Below are positions 34,355 to 43,398 of a stretch of 64,000 nt of DNA, one piece after another. The translations under genes and the position numbers were made by a program. Numbering within the stretch: position 1 is the stretch's first letter; the number at the start of each line of letters is the position of its first letter. Below the pieces are notes generated by a model. It was not told the DNA's origin. It searched no databases and saw nothing but the letters and a program-made list of their open reading frames with translations. Origin of the DNA: Martelella sp. NC20 (GTDB taxonomy: Bacteria; Pseudomonadota; Alphaproteobacteria; Rhizobiales; Rhizobiaceae); assembly GCF_013459645.1 (NCBI RefSeq), contig NZ_CP054861.1:664501-728500 (forward strand), written 5' to 3'.

Positions 34355-35230
34355 ATGGATCTGAGACAAATTCGATATTTCATCGCCGTTGCCGAGGATG
34401 AGCATTTCGGGCGCGCCTCGGAGCGGATTCACATTGCCCAGCCCGCACTGAGCCGGCAGATTCAACTGCTCGAGGCCGAACTCGGGGTGACGCTTTTCGA
34501 CCGCCTGCCGCGTGGCGTGAAGTTGTCGGCCGCCGGCCACACCTTCCGCGAACATTGCAGCCAGATCCTCGTCAACCTCAGCCACGCGGTCAGCGAAACG
34601 CAGGCGGTGGCGCGCGGCGAGGCCGGCATGCTCAAGCTCGGTTTCATCGAGGTCGCAGCGTGGAGCGGCGTCATTCCCGAGACGATCATGGAGTTCCGCC
34701 GCGCCAATCCGGATGTACGGCTCGTGCTGAGCCAGATGACTAGCCTTGGCCAGATAGAGGGCATTTATGACGGCCGGATCGATGCCGGCTTCATCTATAA
34801 CCCGCCCAACGATCCGTTGCTGACGATCCTGCCTGTAACGCGTCACACGGTACTGCTCGCGGTGCCTTCAATCTCGGAATTCGCCCAGCGGAAGTCCATC
34901 GACGTGTCGGAACTGGCCGGTCAGCCGATGATCCTGTTCCACCGGCGCGAGAGCCCCACCTATTATGATGAAATACATCGCGGACTGTTCCAGGCGGGCG
35001 CTACCGTCGATGTGGTTCACGAAGCCGAAAACGAGGCGGAGATGCTGGCGCTGGTCACGACGGGGCTCGGCAACGCCTTGGTCAACGAATGCCAGAGATG
35101 GCGCAAGCCCCAGGGGATAGAGTTTCTTGCGGTAAAAGGTCTGGATGTCGGCCTCAATCTCGCGCTGATCTATCGCGCCAACCAATCAGTGCCGGCGCTG
35201 CGCCGCTTCCTGACATTGCTCAAACGCTGA
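34355..35230 (+). CDS. LysR-family transcriptional regulator
   Basis: The 291-residue protein begins MDLRQIRYFIAVAEDEHFGR and continues with the LysR helix-turn-helix (IAQPALSRQIQLLEAELGVT, LFDRLPRGVKLSAAG), followed by a substrate-binding domain. The in-frame sequence upstream of 34355 is antisense to the ligase gene, so the ATG at the LysR consensus start was chosen despite a weak ribosome site. It is transcribed divergently from the acyl-CoA ligase with 141 bp between starts, the usual arrangement for a LysR activator. The aldehyde dehydrogenase genes downstream may also be targets. Confidence 0.87.
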   Translation: MDLRQIRYFIAVAEDEHFGRASERIHIAQPALSRQIQLLEAELGVTLFDRLPRGVKLSAAGHTFREHCSQILVNLSHAVSETQAVARGEAGMLKLGFIEVAAWSGVIPETIMEFRRANPDVRLVLSQMTSLGQIEGIYDGRIDAGFIYNPPNDPLLTILPVTRHTVLLAVPSISEFAQRKSIDVSELAGQPMILFHRRESPTYYDEIHRGLFQAGATVDVVHEAENEAEMLALVTTGLGNALVNECQRWRKPQGIEFLAVKGLDVGLNLALIYRANQSVPALRRFLTLLKR

Positions 35231-35539
35231 AACAGCCTATTCGAGAGCAAACACAATAGACACAAAGGCCGCGCAATAGCATTTTGCGATTGGTCGGCCG
35301 CTTCAATACTATTGGACCCGCAGCCGCATCCGGTGATGACTTTATCAACAAACAGAACAAGACGAGCGGCAACGCCGCCAGAGCATTTCGCTGCCGGAAG
35401 CAATAATCTGCTGTCTGCGAAAATGCCGTAAAGCAATGAAATGGAACGAGTCTGCAACCAAATCGAACGCGGACTCACTTCCAGGGAACCTGAAATATCC
35501 AGCCGGAATACATCGTCCGGCTGCACCGGGAGTAAACAC
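35231..35539. other. Intergenic region upstream of the aldehyde dehydrogenase gene
   Basis: This 309-bp spacer should contain the promoter for the aldehyde dehydrogenase/amidohydrolase/amidase genes. It is slightly AT-richer than its flanks. No clear operator or repeat could be fixed by eye. Confidence 0.4.
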
Positions 35540-37051
35540 ATGCTCGAGATGATTGAAAGGCCTGGCGGTTCGTCTATCCGCATTCCTGAAGGCAAGATGC
35601 TGATTGACGGCAAGTGGCGCGCCGCCGCCGACGGGCAGACGATCGCGGTCTATGATCCGGCCACGGAAGACAAGATCGCAGACATCGCGGCGGCGACAGC
35701 AGCCGATGTCGACCTTGCCGTGCAGGCCGCGCACCGAACCTTCGAAAGCGCGCTGTGGCAGAAAATGCGCCCGCTCGACCGCGGCCGACTGCTGGAAAAG
35801 CTCGCGCTTCTGGTTGAACGCGATGCCGAGGAGCTCGCCCGTCTAGAGACGCTCGACAACGGCAAGCCCTATTTTGTCTCGAAGAATGTCGACCTGAAAT
35901 TCACCGTCGATGCCCTGCGCTATTATGGCGGCTGGGCATCCAAGATCGCCGGCGAGTATATCCAGCTATCGCCTTTTTTCGATGACGGCGGCACCTATCG
36001 CGCCTACACCGAGCGCCGGCCGGTCGGCGTGGTCGGCGGGATCACGCCGTGGAACTTCCCGCTGGGCCAGGCAATCCAGAAGATCGCCCCGGCCATCGCC
36101 TTCGGCTGCACGATCGTTTTGAAACCATCAGAAGAAGCGTCTCTGACGACGCTGCGGCTCGGCGAACTCGTTCTTGAAGCGGGCATTCCCGAAGGCGCGA
36201 TCAATATTGTCACCGGCTACGGCCACAATGCCGGCCAGGCCATCGTGGACCATCCGCTGGTGCGCAAAATCGCCTTTACCGGTTCGACCGCGACCGGACA
36301 GCGCATTTTGCAATCCTCGGCCAGCCAGATGAAGCGCGTGACGCTTGAACTCGGCGGCAAGTCTCCGGCGATCGTGCTCGCGGATGCCGATCTCGACAAG
36401 GCGATCCCCGGCGCAGCGAATGCGATCTTCCCCAACTCCGGGCAGGTCTGCACCGCGGGCTCCCGGCTTTTTGTTGATGCCTCGATCTTTGACGAGGTGA
36501 CCAGGGGCGTCGCCCAGATCGCGAAAGAACTGCGCCTCGGCAGCGGCTTCGATCCGTCCAACCAACTCGGACCGCTGATTTCGTCGCGGCAGATGGAGCG
36601 GGTGTCCTCGCTGGTCGCCAGCGGCGTGGAGGAAGGCGCCGAACCGCTCTGCGGGGCGGCCTCCGCAGATGGCAAGGGTTATTTCTACCAGCCCACGGTG
36701 CTGACCGGCGCCCGCGCCGATATGCGTATCACCCGCGAAGAGGTTTTCGGTCCGGTGGTCCTGGCGATGCCGATCGAGGACCCGCGCCAGATCAAGGCAC
36801 TGGCCAACGACACCGAATTTGGCCTCGGCGCCAGCATCTGGACGCGCGACATCAACAAGGCGCACCTGCTGGCCGGCCAGATCGATTCCGGAACCGTGTG
36901 GATCAACACCCACAATATCCTCGATACCGCCATGCCCTTTGGCGGCACCAAGCTTTCCGGTCTTGGCCGCGAATTCGGCAGTGAGGTCGTGCACGCATAT
37001 ACCGAACCGCGCGCGGTCTGCATGCGGCTGGAGTCACCGGATTTCGGTTGA
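35540..37051 (+). CDS. NAD(P)-dependent aldehyde dehydrogenase
   Basis: The 503-residue protein is a full-length [24 protein letters not shown], the FTGSTATG coenzyme loop, catalytic glutamate region LELGGKSP, catalytic cysteine in [12 protein letters not shown], and the C-terminal [19 protein letters not shown] at 35540 follows GGGAG with 7-base spacing; the longer frame to 35441 lacks a site. It oxidises an aldehyde to the acid, which fits between the GMC oxidoreductases and the acyl-CoA ligase of this region. It is followed after 36 bp by the M20 hydrolase. Confidence 0.88.
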   Translation: MLEMIERPGGSSIRIPEGKMLIDGKWRAAADGQTIAVYDPATEDKIADIAAATAADVDLAVQAAHRTFESALWQKMRPLDRGRLLEKLALLVERDAEELARLETLDNGKPYFVSKNVDLKFTVDALRYYGGWASKIAGEYIQLSPFFDDGGTYRAYTERRPVGVVGGITPWNFPLGQAIQKIAPAIAFGCTIVLKPSEEASLTTLRLGELVLEAGIPEGAINIVTGYGHNAGQAIVDHPLVRKIAFTGSTATGQRILQSSASQMKRVTLELGGKSPAIVLADADLDKAIPGAANAIFPNSGQVCTAGSRLFVDASIFDEVTRGVAQIAKELRLGSGFDPSNQLGPLISSRQMERVSSLVASGVEEGAEPLCGAASADGKGYFYQPTVLTGARADMRITREEVFGPVVLAMPIEDPRQIKALANDTEFGLGASIWTRDINKAHLLAGQIDSGTVWINTHNILDTAMPFGGTKLSGLGREFGSEVVHAYTEPRAVCMRLESPDFG

Positions 37052-37087
37052 CGTCGGGCACGGGGTTTTCAGTTCAGGGAGATAGAG

Positions 37088-38284
37088 ATGAAAGACCAGC
37101 TCGACGCGCTTTGTGATGACCTGAAGGCAAAGGTGATCGAATGGCGACGCCATCTGCATGCCAATCCCGAACTCTCCTTCGAGGAACACCAGACCGGCGC
37201 GTTTATTGCCCGGACGCTGGAAAGCTTCGGCGGCATCGAGATATCGCGCCCGTCGGGCACCAGCGTCGTCGGTCGGCTGAAGGGCGCGCGGCCCGGACCG
37301 GTGATCGCCATCCGCGCCGATTTCGACGCACTGCCGATCACCGAGGTGACGGGCCTTCCCTTTGCCTCGAAAAATTCCGGCGTCATGCATGCCTGCGGCC
37401 ATGACGGGCACACGTCGATCCTTCTCGGCGCGGCCGCTGTGCTGTCCGGCCTCCGAGACCGGATAGCCGGAGAAATCCGCTTCCTCTTCGAAAACGGCGA
37501 GGAAACACCACCCGGCGGCGCGGCGGGCATGGTCGCCAATGGCGCGATGGAAGGCGTCGACCGCGTTATCGGCCTGCACCTGTGGTCGCCCTATGAGACC
37601 GGCGTGGTGCAGATCAACGCGCGCGCGGTGATGGCGGCATGCGATATTTTCTCGATCGTGGTGAAGGGCAAGGGCGGCCATATCGGCACGCCCCACACGG
37701 CCATCGACCCGATCGCCATCGGCGCGCAGATCGTCACCAATCTGCAGCATCTGGCGGCACGCGAGGTCGATCCACTGCATGCCGCCGTGGTCGGCGTCAC
37801 AGAGTTCTACTCGGGCCGTTCAGTCGGCGTCATCCCGGCGACAGCCACGATAGGCGGAGGCACGAACACGTTCGATCCGGATGTACGCGATCTGATCGAA
37901 CGCCGTATCGGCGAAGTCGCGCGGGGGATCTGCGCCGCCCACGGGGCGAGCTGCGACTACAAATACACCCGCATCTACGATGCCGTGATCAACGATCCGG
38001 AAACCGCGGCGATCATGTCCACCGTTGCTACCGACCTGTTCGGCCCCGACGGCGTCTGCGAAATGCCGCCGATCATGCCCGGCGAGGACTTTTCCGCCTT
38101 TGCCCATGAAGCGCCGGCCTGTTTCGTTCTGCTGGGCGCCGGCAACGCCGCAAAGGGGATCACCGCCCCGCATCATGACGCCGCATTCACCATCGACGAG
38201 GATGCGCTTGCGATGGGCACCCGCCTGTTCGTCCATGCCGCCTTCGCCCTTCTCGAACAGACCCAGGCCGGCAAAAAAGGCTGA
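37088..38284 (+). CDS. M20-family amidohydrolase (hippurate hydrolase-like)
   Basis: The 398-residue zinc amidohydrolase has the M20D pattern: WRRHLHANPELSFEE, IRADFDALPITE, the metal-ligand motif MHACGHDGHTSILLGAA, and FENGEETPPGGAAGM with the general-base glutamate. The C-terminal metal ligand region is MPGEDFSAFAHEAP. Family members cleave N-acyl amino acids, hippurate or indole-acetyl amino acids. AGGGAGATAGAG precedes the ATG. It lies between the aldehyde dehydrogenase and the amidase genes, so a pathway that starts from amides or N-acyl compounds is possible. Confidence 0.86.
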   Translation: MKDQLDALCDDLKAKVIEWRRHLHANPELSFEEHQTGAFIARTLESFGGIEISRPSGTSVVGRLKGARPGPVIAIRADFDALPITEVTGLPFASKNSGVMHACGHDGHTSILLGAAAVLSGLRDRIAGEIRFLFENGEETPPGGAAGMVANGAMEGVDRVIGLHLWSPYETGVVQINARAVMAACDIFSIVVKGKGGHIGTPHTAIDPIAIGAQIVTNLQHLAAREVDPLHAAVVGVTEFYSGRSVGVIPATATIGGGTNTFDPDVRDLIERRIGEVARGICAAHGASCDYKYTRIYDAVINDPETAAIMSTVATDLFGPDGVCEMPPIMPGEDFSAFAHEAPACFVLLGAGNAAKGITAPHHDAAFTIDEDALAMGTRLFVHAAFALLEQTQAGKKG

Positions 38285-38323
38285 CGCCGTCGGCAAAGGC
38301 GTTGAGGCGATGAGGGCAACAGG

Positions 38324-39709
38324 ATGACGGTTCTGCACTATCAAGGCCTTGTCGAAATCGGCGAACTGATTGCCAGCAGGCAGGTCTCGGCCGTCGAGGT
38401 GACGCGGCACCAGCTTGAGCGCTGCCAAAACCTCGCCTCCCTCAACGCCTTCATCACCCTGCTCGCCGAGCGTGCGCTTGCCCAGGCTGTAGCCGCCGAC
38501 CGCGACATCGCAGCGGGCTTGCGCCGCAGCGTGCTGCACGGCGTGCCGGTAGCGCTGAAGGACCTCTATGATCTTACGGGTACGCCCACAACCGCCGGCA
38601 TGCCGGTGCGCCACGAGGCGATTGCCGCCGCCAATGCGACGGTCACCCAAAGGCTGCTCGACGCCGGCGCGGTCATTCTCGGCAAGACCTGCATGACGGA
38701 AGGCGCCTATGCCGAACACCGCGCTCCCTTCGGAACGCCGGTCAACCCCTGGAATCCAGATCGCTGGTGCGGCGCGTCGTCAAGCGGCAGCGCCGTCGGC
38801 GTCGCGGCCGGCCTGTTCTTTGCCGGTCTGGCGACAGAGACAGGCGGTTCAATCCGCATTCCGTCGGCGATGAACGGCGTCACCGGCTTCAAGCCGAGCT
38901 GGGGCCGCGTCAGCCGCGCCGGCGTCTATCAACTCGCCGCCTCGCTCGACCATGCCGGACCAATCGCCCGCAGCGTCACCGACGCCGCCGCCGTGCTTTC
39001 CATCATCGCCGGCCGGGACAGCGCCGACCCAACATCGTCGCACCGGCCCGTCGAAAACTATCTTTCGGAAGCCGGCGTATCGCTGAAGGGCATACGGATT
39101 GGCATCGACATGGCATTCTCCCACGCCGGTACGGACCCCGAACACGTCTCGGCCATGCTGGCCGCCGCCGACACGTTACGAGACCTGGGCGCCGACCTGA
39201 TCGATGTCACGCTGCCGAATTCAGAGCAGATAATATGGGACTGGTTCGATGTCTGCGCCGTCCAGAATGCGCTGGTCAATGGTCCCGTCATCGACAAGCA
39301 ACCGGGTGCGCTTGGTCCCGCGCTCACAGAGCTGGTCGCGCGCGGCAGGGCGTTGAAAGGCGCTGATTACCAGGTTGTCATCAACCGTGCGAACGCGTTT
39401 CGTGGCGATCTCGAAGCGCTGTTTGCCAGTCTGGACCTTGTCCTCTCGCCAGCGATGGCCTTCTCGCCGCCGCTCAATGAAGCGATGGAAGCCCTCTCGG
39501 ACGACATGATCTCCGGCATCCATCGCTTCACATGCCCCTTCACCATGTCGGGTCATCCCGTGCTCTCGATGCCCGGCGGCGTCCATTCCGATGGCATGCC
39601 GATCAATATCCAGCTGATCGGACCGCTGTTCGGCGAAGCCGCGCTGGCGCGCGCCGGCATGGCCTTTCAAAAGGCAACGCAATGGCATCGCAGGCGGCCG
39701 CTTTCGTGA
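38324..39709 (+). CDS. Amidase signature-family hydrolase
   Basis: The 461-residue protein carries the amidase signature. The Lys of VALKDLYDLTGTPT, the cis-Ser region GASSSGSAVGVAAGL and the nucleophile region ATETGGSIRIPS give the Ser-cisSer-Lys triad. It resembles GatA-like amidases, but there is no gatB or gatC nearby, so a catabolic amide hydrolase is likelier than tRNA transamidation. It is the third gene of the aldehyde dehydrogenase operon. The amide substrate is unknown. Confidence 0.86.
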   Translation: MTVLHYQGLVEIGELIASRQVSAVEVTRHQLERCQNLASLNAFITLLAERALAQAVAADRDIAAGLRRSVLHGVPVALKDLYDLTGTPTTAGMPVRHEAIAAANATVTQRLLDAGAVILGKTCMTEGAYAEHRAPFGTPVNPWNPDRWCGASSSGSAVGVAAGLFFAGLATETGGSIRIPSAMNGVTGFKPSWGRVSRAGVYQLAASLDHAGPIARSVTDAAAVLSIIAGRDSADPTSSHRPVENYLSEAGVSLKGIRIGIDMAFSHAGTDPEHVSAMLAAADTLRDLGADLIDVTLPNSEQIIWDWFDVCAVQNALVNGPVIDKQPGALGPALTELVARGRALKGADYQVVINRANAFRGDLEALFASLDLVLSPAMAFSPPLNEAMEALSDDMISGIHRFTCPFTMSGHPVLSMPGGVHSDGMPINIQLIGPLFGEAALARAGMAFQKATQWHRRRPLS

Positions 39710-40246
39710 TGCAAGCTTCCAAAGATTACCGGAGCACGCCGACGGAGAAGTCCCAGAGCACTGCATGGTCATCAAGTCCGCGATTGACCTCGCGAGGATG
39801 TCCCCCCTTAATCTTCAGCCAGACAGCCTGGAGACGCTGCCTCGCCTCGCAGGCCGATATGACGCGGTGGTATTGGATGGGTTTCAGCCTAATCCTCTTA
39901 CGCCGGTTGAAGATGGCTGCCGACATATGTGCCGCTCGGATTCTTATTCCAGGCCTGATCGCACGCTGCGGACACCATGACATCGCTTCAAACCTCTGTG
40001 GGCTCGCGAAATAGCGCTTGTTCCAGTTTATTTTATATATATAATAATATCCGCAGCGTCCGTACGAGACGCGCCAACCAGAGCCGGCTACATCGGCAAC
40101 AAGACCGGGAACGGCTCGAACGGAGAGTGCAGTACACAAGATCACGCGTTGAAGAAGCTGCCGCCGGTTCGGCAGAAGTCACAGCATCGCGGTTACAAAA
40201 CTCCGGTCCTCGGATCGAGAGCCAAAAATGGAAAAAGGGGATTCAT
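39710..40246. other. Intergenic region upstream of the first TRAP operon
   Basis: This 537-bp stretch contains an AT-rich block, TTTATTTTATATATATAATA (about 40027-40050), probably part of the TRAP promoter. Short frames exist on both strands: plus 39765-39980 has LETLPRLAGRYDAVVLDGFQ, and minus 39726-40145 is basic. Neither has a convincing ribosome site or family match. Possible gene remnants, undecided. Confidence 0.4.
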
Positions 40247-41203
40247 ATGCGTCGCTTATTGCTTGCCGGCTTGTCCGCAGTCGGTCTAGCCTTATCTTTC
40301 TCAGCAGCCACGGCCAAGGAGGTTACGCTCAAGGCCGGCGTCTTCATTCCGCCCAACGCCTCCTTCGGCGTGCCTATGGACATTTTCGTCGATCACGTCA
40401 ACGAAGTCGGCAAGGGCGTTCTGCAGATTCGACTGGTGGGGCCGGAAGCCATTCCCGGCGCCGAGCAGCCTAACGCGGTGATCTCCGGCGTTCTCGACAT
40501 GGCTGCGGTTCCGCCGCCCTACTACAAGGGCATGTTCGTGGAAGCCGATGCCGTATCTCTGACCAACCACACGCTGGCCGAACTGCGTGAATCCGGCGCC
40601 TACAAGATGATAAGCGACATGGCCGAAGAGAAGATGGGGGTCGTCTACCTGACCACCTATGGCGGCGGCATTACCTTCCACGTATATCTTAACAAGGACG
40701 CAAACAGCCTGGACGACATCCGCAGTAGCCGGCTGCGCAGCCAGACGATCTACAAGCAGATTTATGATCAGCTGGGTGTGGAGGGCACGAACATCCCGAC
40801 CCCCGACGTGTTCACGGCGCTCGAGCGCGGGGTGGTAGAGGGCTATGGCTGGCCGCTCAACGGCATCGGCGAAATGGGCTGGGCCCCCGAGACCAAGGTC
40901 CGGATCGACCCGGGTTTCTACAATGTCGACGTGACCGTGATCATGAACGAGAAGAGCCTTGAGAAGCTCGACGAAGAGCAGCGTAAGGTGCTCTTCGACT
41001 CGGTGGCGTGGTTCGACGACTACATGGTCGAGTGGACCGAGAAAGCACTTCAGGACGAGATCGAGTTCCAGAAAAACGCAGGCATCAAGACCCTCGATAT
41101 CGGCCACGAATATGTCGACCTCGCGTTGGAACAGTATTGGGCCGACCTCGAAAAGCAGAGCCCGGACACCATCCCGGCCATCCGCAAGGCTCTGATGAAA
41201 TAG
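40247..41203 (+). CDS. TRAP transporter solute-binding protein (DctP type) 1
   Basis: The 318-residue protein has a Sec signal peptide (MRRLLLAGLSAVGLALSFSA, cleaved near ATAKE). The DctP fold follows, with LRSQTIYKQIYDQLGVEGTN and TPDVFTALERGVVEGYGWPL resembling the ligand-arginine region. AAGGGG precedes ATG 40247; the frame continues upstream without a site. It captures an organic acid or related solute in the periplasm for the DctQM permease encoded next. A strong hairpin follows its stop, which usually gives higher expression of the binding protein. Confidence 0.87.
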   Translation: MRRLLLAGLSAVGLALSFSAATAKEVTLKAGVFIPPNASFGVPMDIFVDHVNEVGKGVLQIRLVGPEAIPGAEQPNAVISGVLDMAAVPPPYYKGMFVEADAVSLTNHTLAELRESGAYKMISDMAEEKMGVVYLTTYGGGITFHVYLNKDANSLDDIRSSRLRSQTIYKQIYDQLGVEGTNIPTPDVFTALERGVVEGYGWPLNGIGEMGWAPETKVRIDPGFYNVDVTVIMNEKSLEKLDEEQRKVLFDSVAWFDDYMVEWTEKALQDEIEFQKNAGIKTLDIGHEYVDLALEQYWADLEKQSPDTIPAIRKALMK

Positions 41204-41223
41204 TTGCCCTTGCCCAGTCAGTT

Positions 41224-41250
41224 GGACCGGGGCGTCTCCCCGGTCCTTTT
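41224..41250 (+). terminator. Attenuating terminator between TRAP genes
   Basis: GGACCGGGG and CCCCGGTCC form a 9-bp stem with a 5-base loop followed by TTTT, 20 bp after the binding-protein stop. It probably reduces read-through into dctQ/dctM. Confidence 0.7.
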
Positions 41251-41454
41251 GACGTCAATCCCAACGGCGACCCGCCTTTACTTGAAAGCACATGTCTCCC
41301 GGCCAGCAGACCTTGCGGCGTCACCCGCCCCAGCTCTGACATCGATGCGGGCACACATGTGCAACCACAGAGCGGCCGGAGCCTGTCGATCGACGTCACG
41401 GCTGCACTTCCAACGCCCTTGCAAGCGCAAGACGCCAGCCCAGGACACCCTGAC

Positions 41455-41964
41455 ATGACATTTCTCGTTAGGATTTATCTACTCATCATAACTCTCCTCG
41501 CCGCCATCGCTATTTCGATGCTTGCGGTGCTCGTGCTCCTCATCGGCGGCGAAGCGATCACGCGCACGCTGCATTTACCGTTCTTGCCGGGCGTCGTGGA
41601 ACTGTCGGAATACGCGTTGTTCATGATGGCGATGCTTGCCGCGCCTTGGCTGCTACACCACAACGGTCACCTCGCAGTTAACGTGGTTGTTGACCTTCTG
41701 CCGCAAAAACTGCGTTCGGCCACCGCGTTGCTGACATGGGTCCTGGGACTCTGCGCCACCAGTGTGACTTTCTGGATCGGCGTCCAGCTCTTCATGCAAT
41801 CTTACAGATCGGGCCAATTGATCTTTCGTGATCTCATCATTCACGACTGGCTGCTTCAGTGGCAAGTGCCCCTGGTGATGGCCCTGATAAGCATCGAGTT
41901 TCTCGGGCGAATCGTTTCGGCGGCCTTCCCCTCCACCGACTCTGCTCAGCACAAGGCGCAATAA
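41455..41964 (+). CDS. TRAP transporter small permease (DctQ type) 1
   Basis: This is a 169-residue protein with four hydrophobic segments in the DctQ pattern, including the LPFLPGVVELSEYALFMMAM region and the HHNGHLAVNVVVDLLP motif. The ATG at 41455 follows AGGA; longer frames run back through the hairpin and dctP. It forms the membrane subunit that joins the large permease and binding protein. The dctM gene begins 2 bases after its stop. Confidence 0.83.
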   Translation: MTFLVRIYLLIITLLAAIAISMLAVLVLLIGGEAITRTLHLPFLPGVVELSEYALFMMAMLAAPWLLHHNGHLAVNVVVDLLPQKLRSATALLTWVLGLCATSVTFWIGVQLFMQSYRSGQLIFRDLIIHDWLLQWQVPLVMALISIEFLGRIVSAAFPSTDSAQHKAQ

Positions 41965-41966
41965 TC

Positions 41967-43283
41967 ATGCAGGAATGGACTTTAGCCCTATTGCTGATGT
42001 TCGGCGGCGTGGTGGCCATGCTGCTGATCGGCCTGCCGATCGTGTTTGCCTTTCTGGCCGTCAACATTGTTGGTGCCGTCATCTTTCTCGGTGGGGAAAT
42101 CGGGCTGACACAATTGGTGAGAAACATGGGCCCCGCCGTCGCCAACTATTCGCTCGCGCCGGTGCCGCTGTTCGTCCTGATGGGCGAGATCATGTTGCAG
42201 ACCGGCATGGCGTCACGGTCGATCGATGCGATCGACCGGCTGATCGCGCGCGTGCCCGGGCGCCTCTCCATCGTCGCCGTTCTGAGCGGCACTGTGTTCT
42301 CCTCCCTTTCGGGATCAACCATCGCTAACGTCGCAGTGGTGGGGCGCACGCTTTATCCGCAAATGCACGATCGCGGCTATCACCCGGTCATGGCGGTAGG
42401 TCCTGTCCTTGCCGTTGGCGGAATCGCCATGCTCATTCCGCCATCGAGCCTCGGCGTGCTCCTGGGCAGTCTGGCACAGATATCCATCAACGACCTGCTC
42501 CTGACCGCAATCGTTCCAGGCATCCTGATGGCATTTCTGTTTCTGGGATTCATCATCGTAAGCTGCATCATCCGACCCGATATTGCCCCGGTGTTCGATG
42601 TCAAGGAACTGACCTGGAAGCAGAGACTGATGCCGGTGGTAACCCATGTGCTGCCGCTCATGCTGATTTTCGTGGCGGTCGTGGGCAGCATGTTCACCGG
42701 CGTCGCCACACCGACCGAGGCATCTGCGATCGGCGTGCTTGCAACCATTGTCGCCGCAGCGGGCTATCGAGCGCTGTCGTTCGAAAGCCTGCGCAAATCG
42801 CTGATCGAAACCACGAAATTCAGCGGGATGCTCCTGATCATTATTTGTACCTCGAGCACCTTTTCGCAGATCCTCGCCTTCAGCGGTGCGACCCAGAGCC
42901 TTGCTGAAATGGTGACATCCTCCGGCTTGACACCGCTGCTTCTAGTGCTCGGCATGCTCGCCGTGCTGGTGTTCCTTGGCTGTTTCATGGATCAGCTGTC
43001 GATGATGATGCTGACCCTGCCGATCTTCATGCCGATCGTTGCCGGCCTTGGAATCGACCAGCTGTGGTTCGGCGTGCTGGTGCTGATCGTCCTCGAAATC
43101 AGCTTGATCACGCCGCCTTTCGGTCTGCTGCTGTTCGTGATGCAAGGCGTCGTCGGAAAGCAACTCAAGGTCACGACCATCTATGCCTCGGTCGCGCCAT
43201 TCATTCTGCTCGAATTCATCATTCTGGCGCTGATGATCGTATTCCCGCAGTTGACGGCCTGGCTTCCCGGCCTGTTGAAGTAG
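41967..43283 (+). CDS. TRAP transporter large permease (DctM type) 1
   Basis: This is a 438-residue protein with about 12 membrane segments, of the DctM/TRAP-L family. MLIGLPIVFAFLAVNIVGAV, the FSSLSGSTIANVAVVG signature and AMLIPPSSLGVLLGSLAQIS with the conserved IPPS are seen. Sodium-driven uptake is the family mechanism. It ends the operon, 29 bp before a strong terminator. Confidence 0.9.
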   Translation: MQEWTLALLLMFGGVVAMLLIGLPIVFAFLAVNIVGAVIFLGGEIGLTQLVRNMGPAVANYSLAPVPLFVLMGEIMLQTGMASRSIDAIDRLIARVPGRLSIVAVLSGTVFSSLSGSTIANVAVVGRTLYPQMHDRGYHPVMAVGPVLAVGGIAMLIPPSSLGVLLGSLAQISINDLLLTAIVPGILMAFLFLGFIIVSCIIRPDIAPVFDVKELTWKQRLMPVVTHVLPLMLIFVAVVGSMFTGVATPTEASAIGVLATIVAAAGYRALSFESLRKSLIETTKFSGMLLIIICTSSTFSQILAFSGATQSLAEMVTSSGLTPLLLVLGMLAVLVFLGCFMDQLSMMMLTLPIFMPIVAGLGIDQLWFGVLVLIVLEISLITPPFGLLLFVMQGVVGKQLKVTTIYASVAPFILLEFIILALMIVFPQLTAWLPGLLK

Positions 43284-43311
43284 GATACACCGAAACGCAT
43301 CCGGGCAAAAC

Positions 43312-43350
43312 AAGGGCGCGACCCGCATTCACCATGCTGGTCGCGCCCTT
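43312..43350 (+). terminator. Terminator of the first TRAP operon
   Basis: AAGGGCGCGACC and GGTCGCGCCCTT form a perfect 12-bp stem with a 15-base loop, followed by GGCTTTTC. It sits between convergent genes and may serve both strands. Confidence 0.75.
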
Positions 43351-43398
43351 GGCTTTTCATCAAGAGGCTTCGATGTCCTTGCAGTCGCAGCGCGTTTG

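Noticed and set aside
39726..40145. Minus-strand frame of 139 codons upstream of the first TRAP operon
   Set aside because: It is very basic, lacks a ribosome site, runs through the AT-rich promoter-like block and matches no family I recognise.
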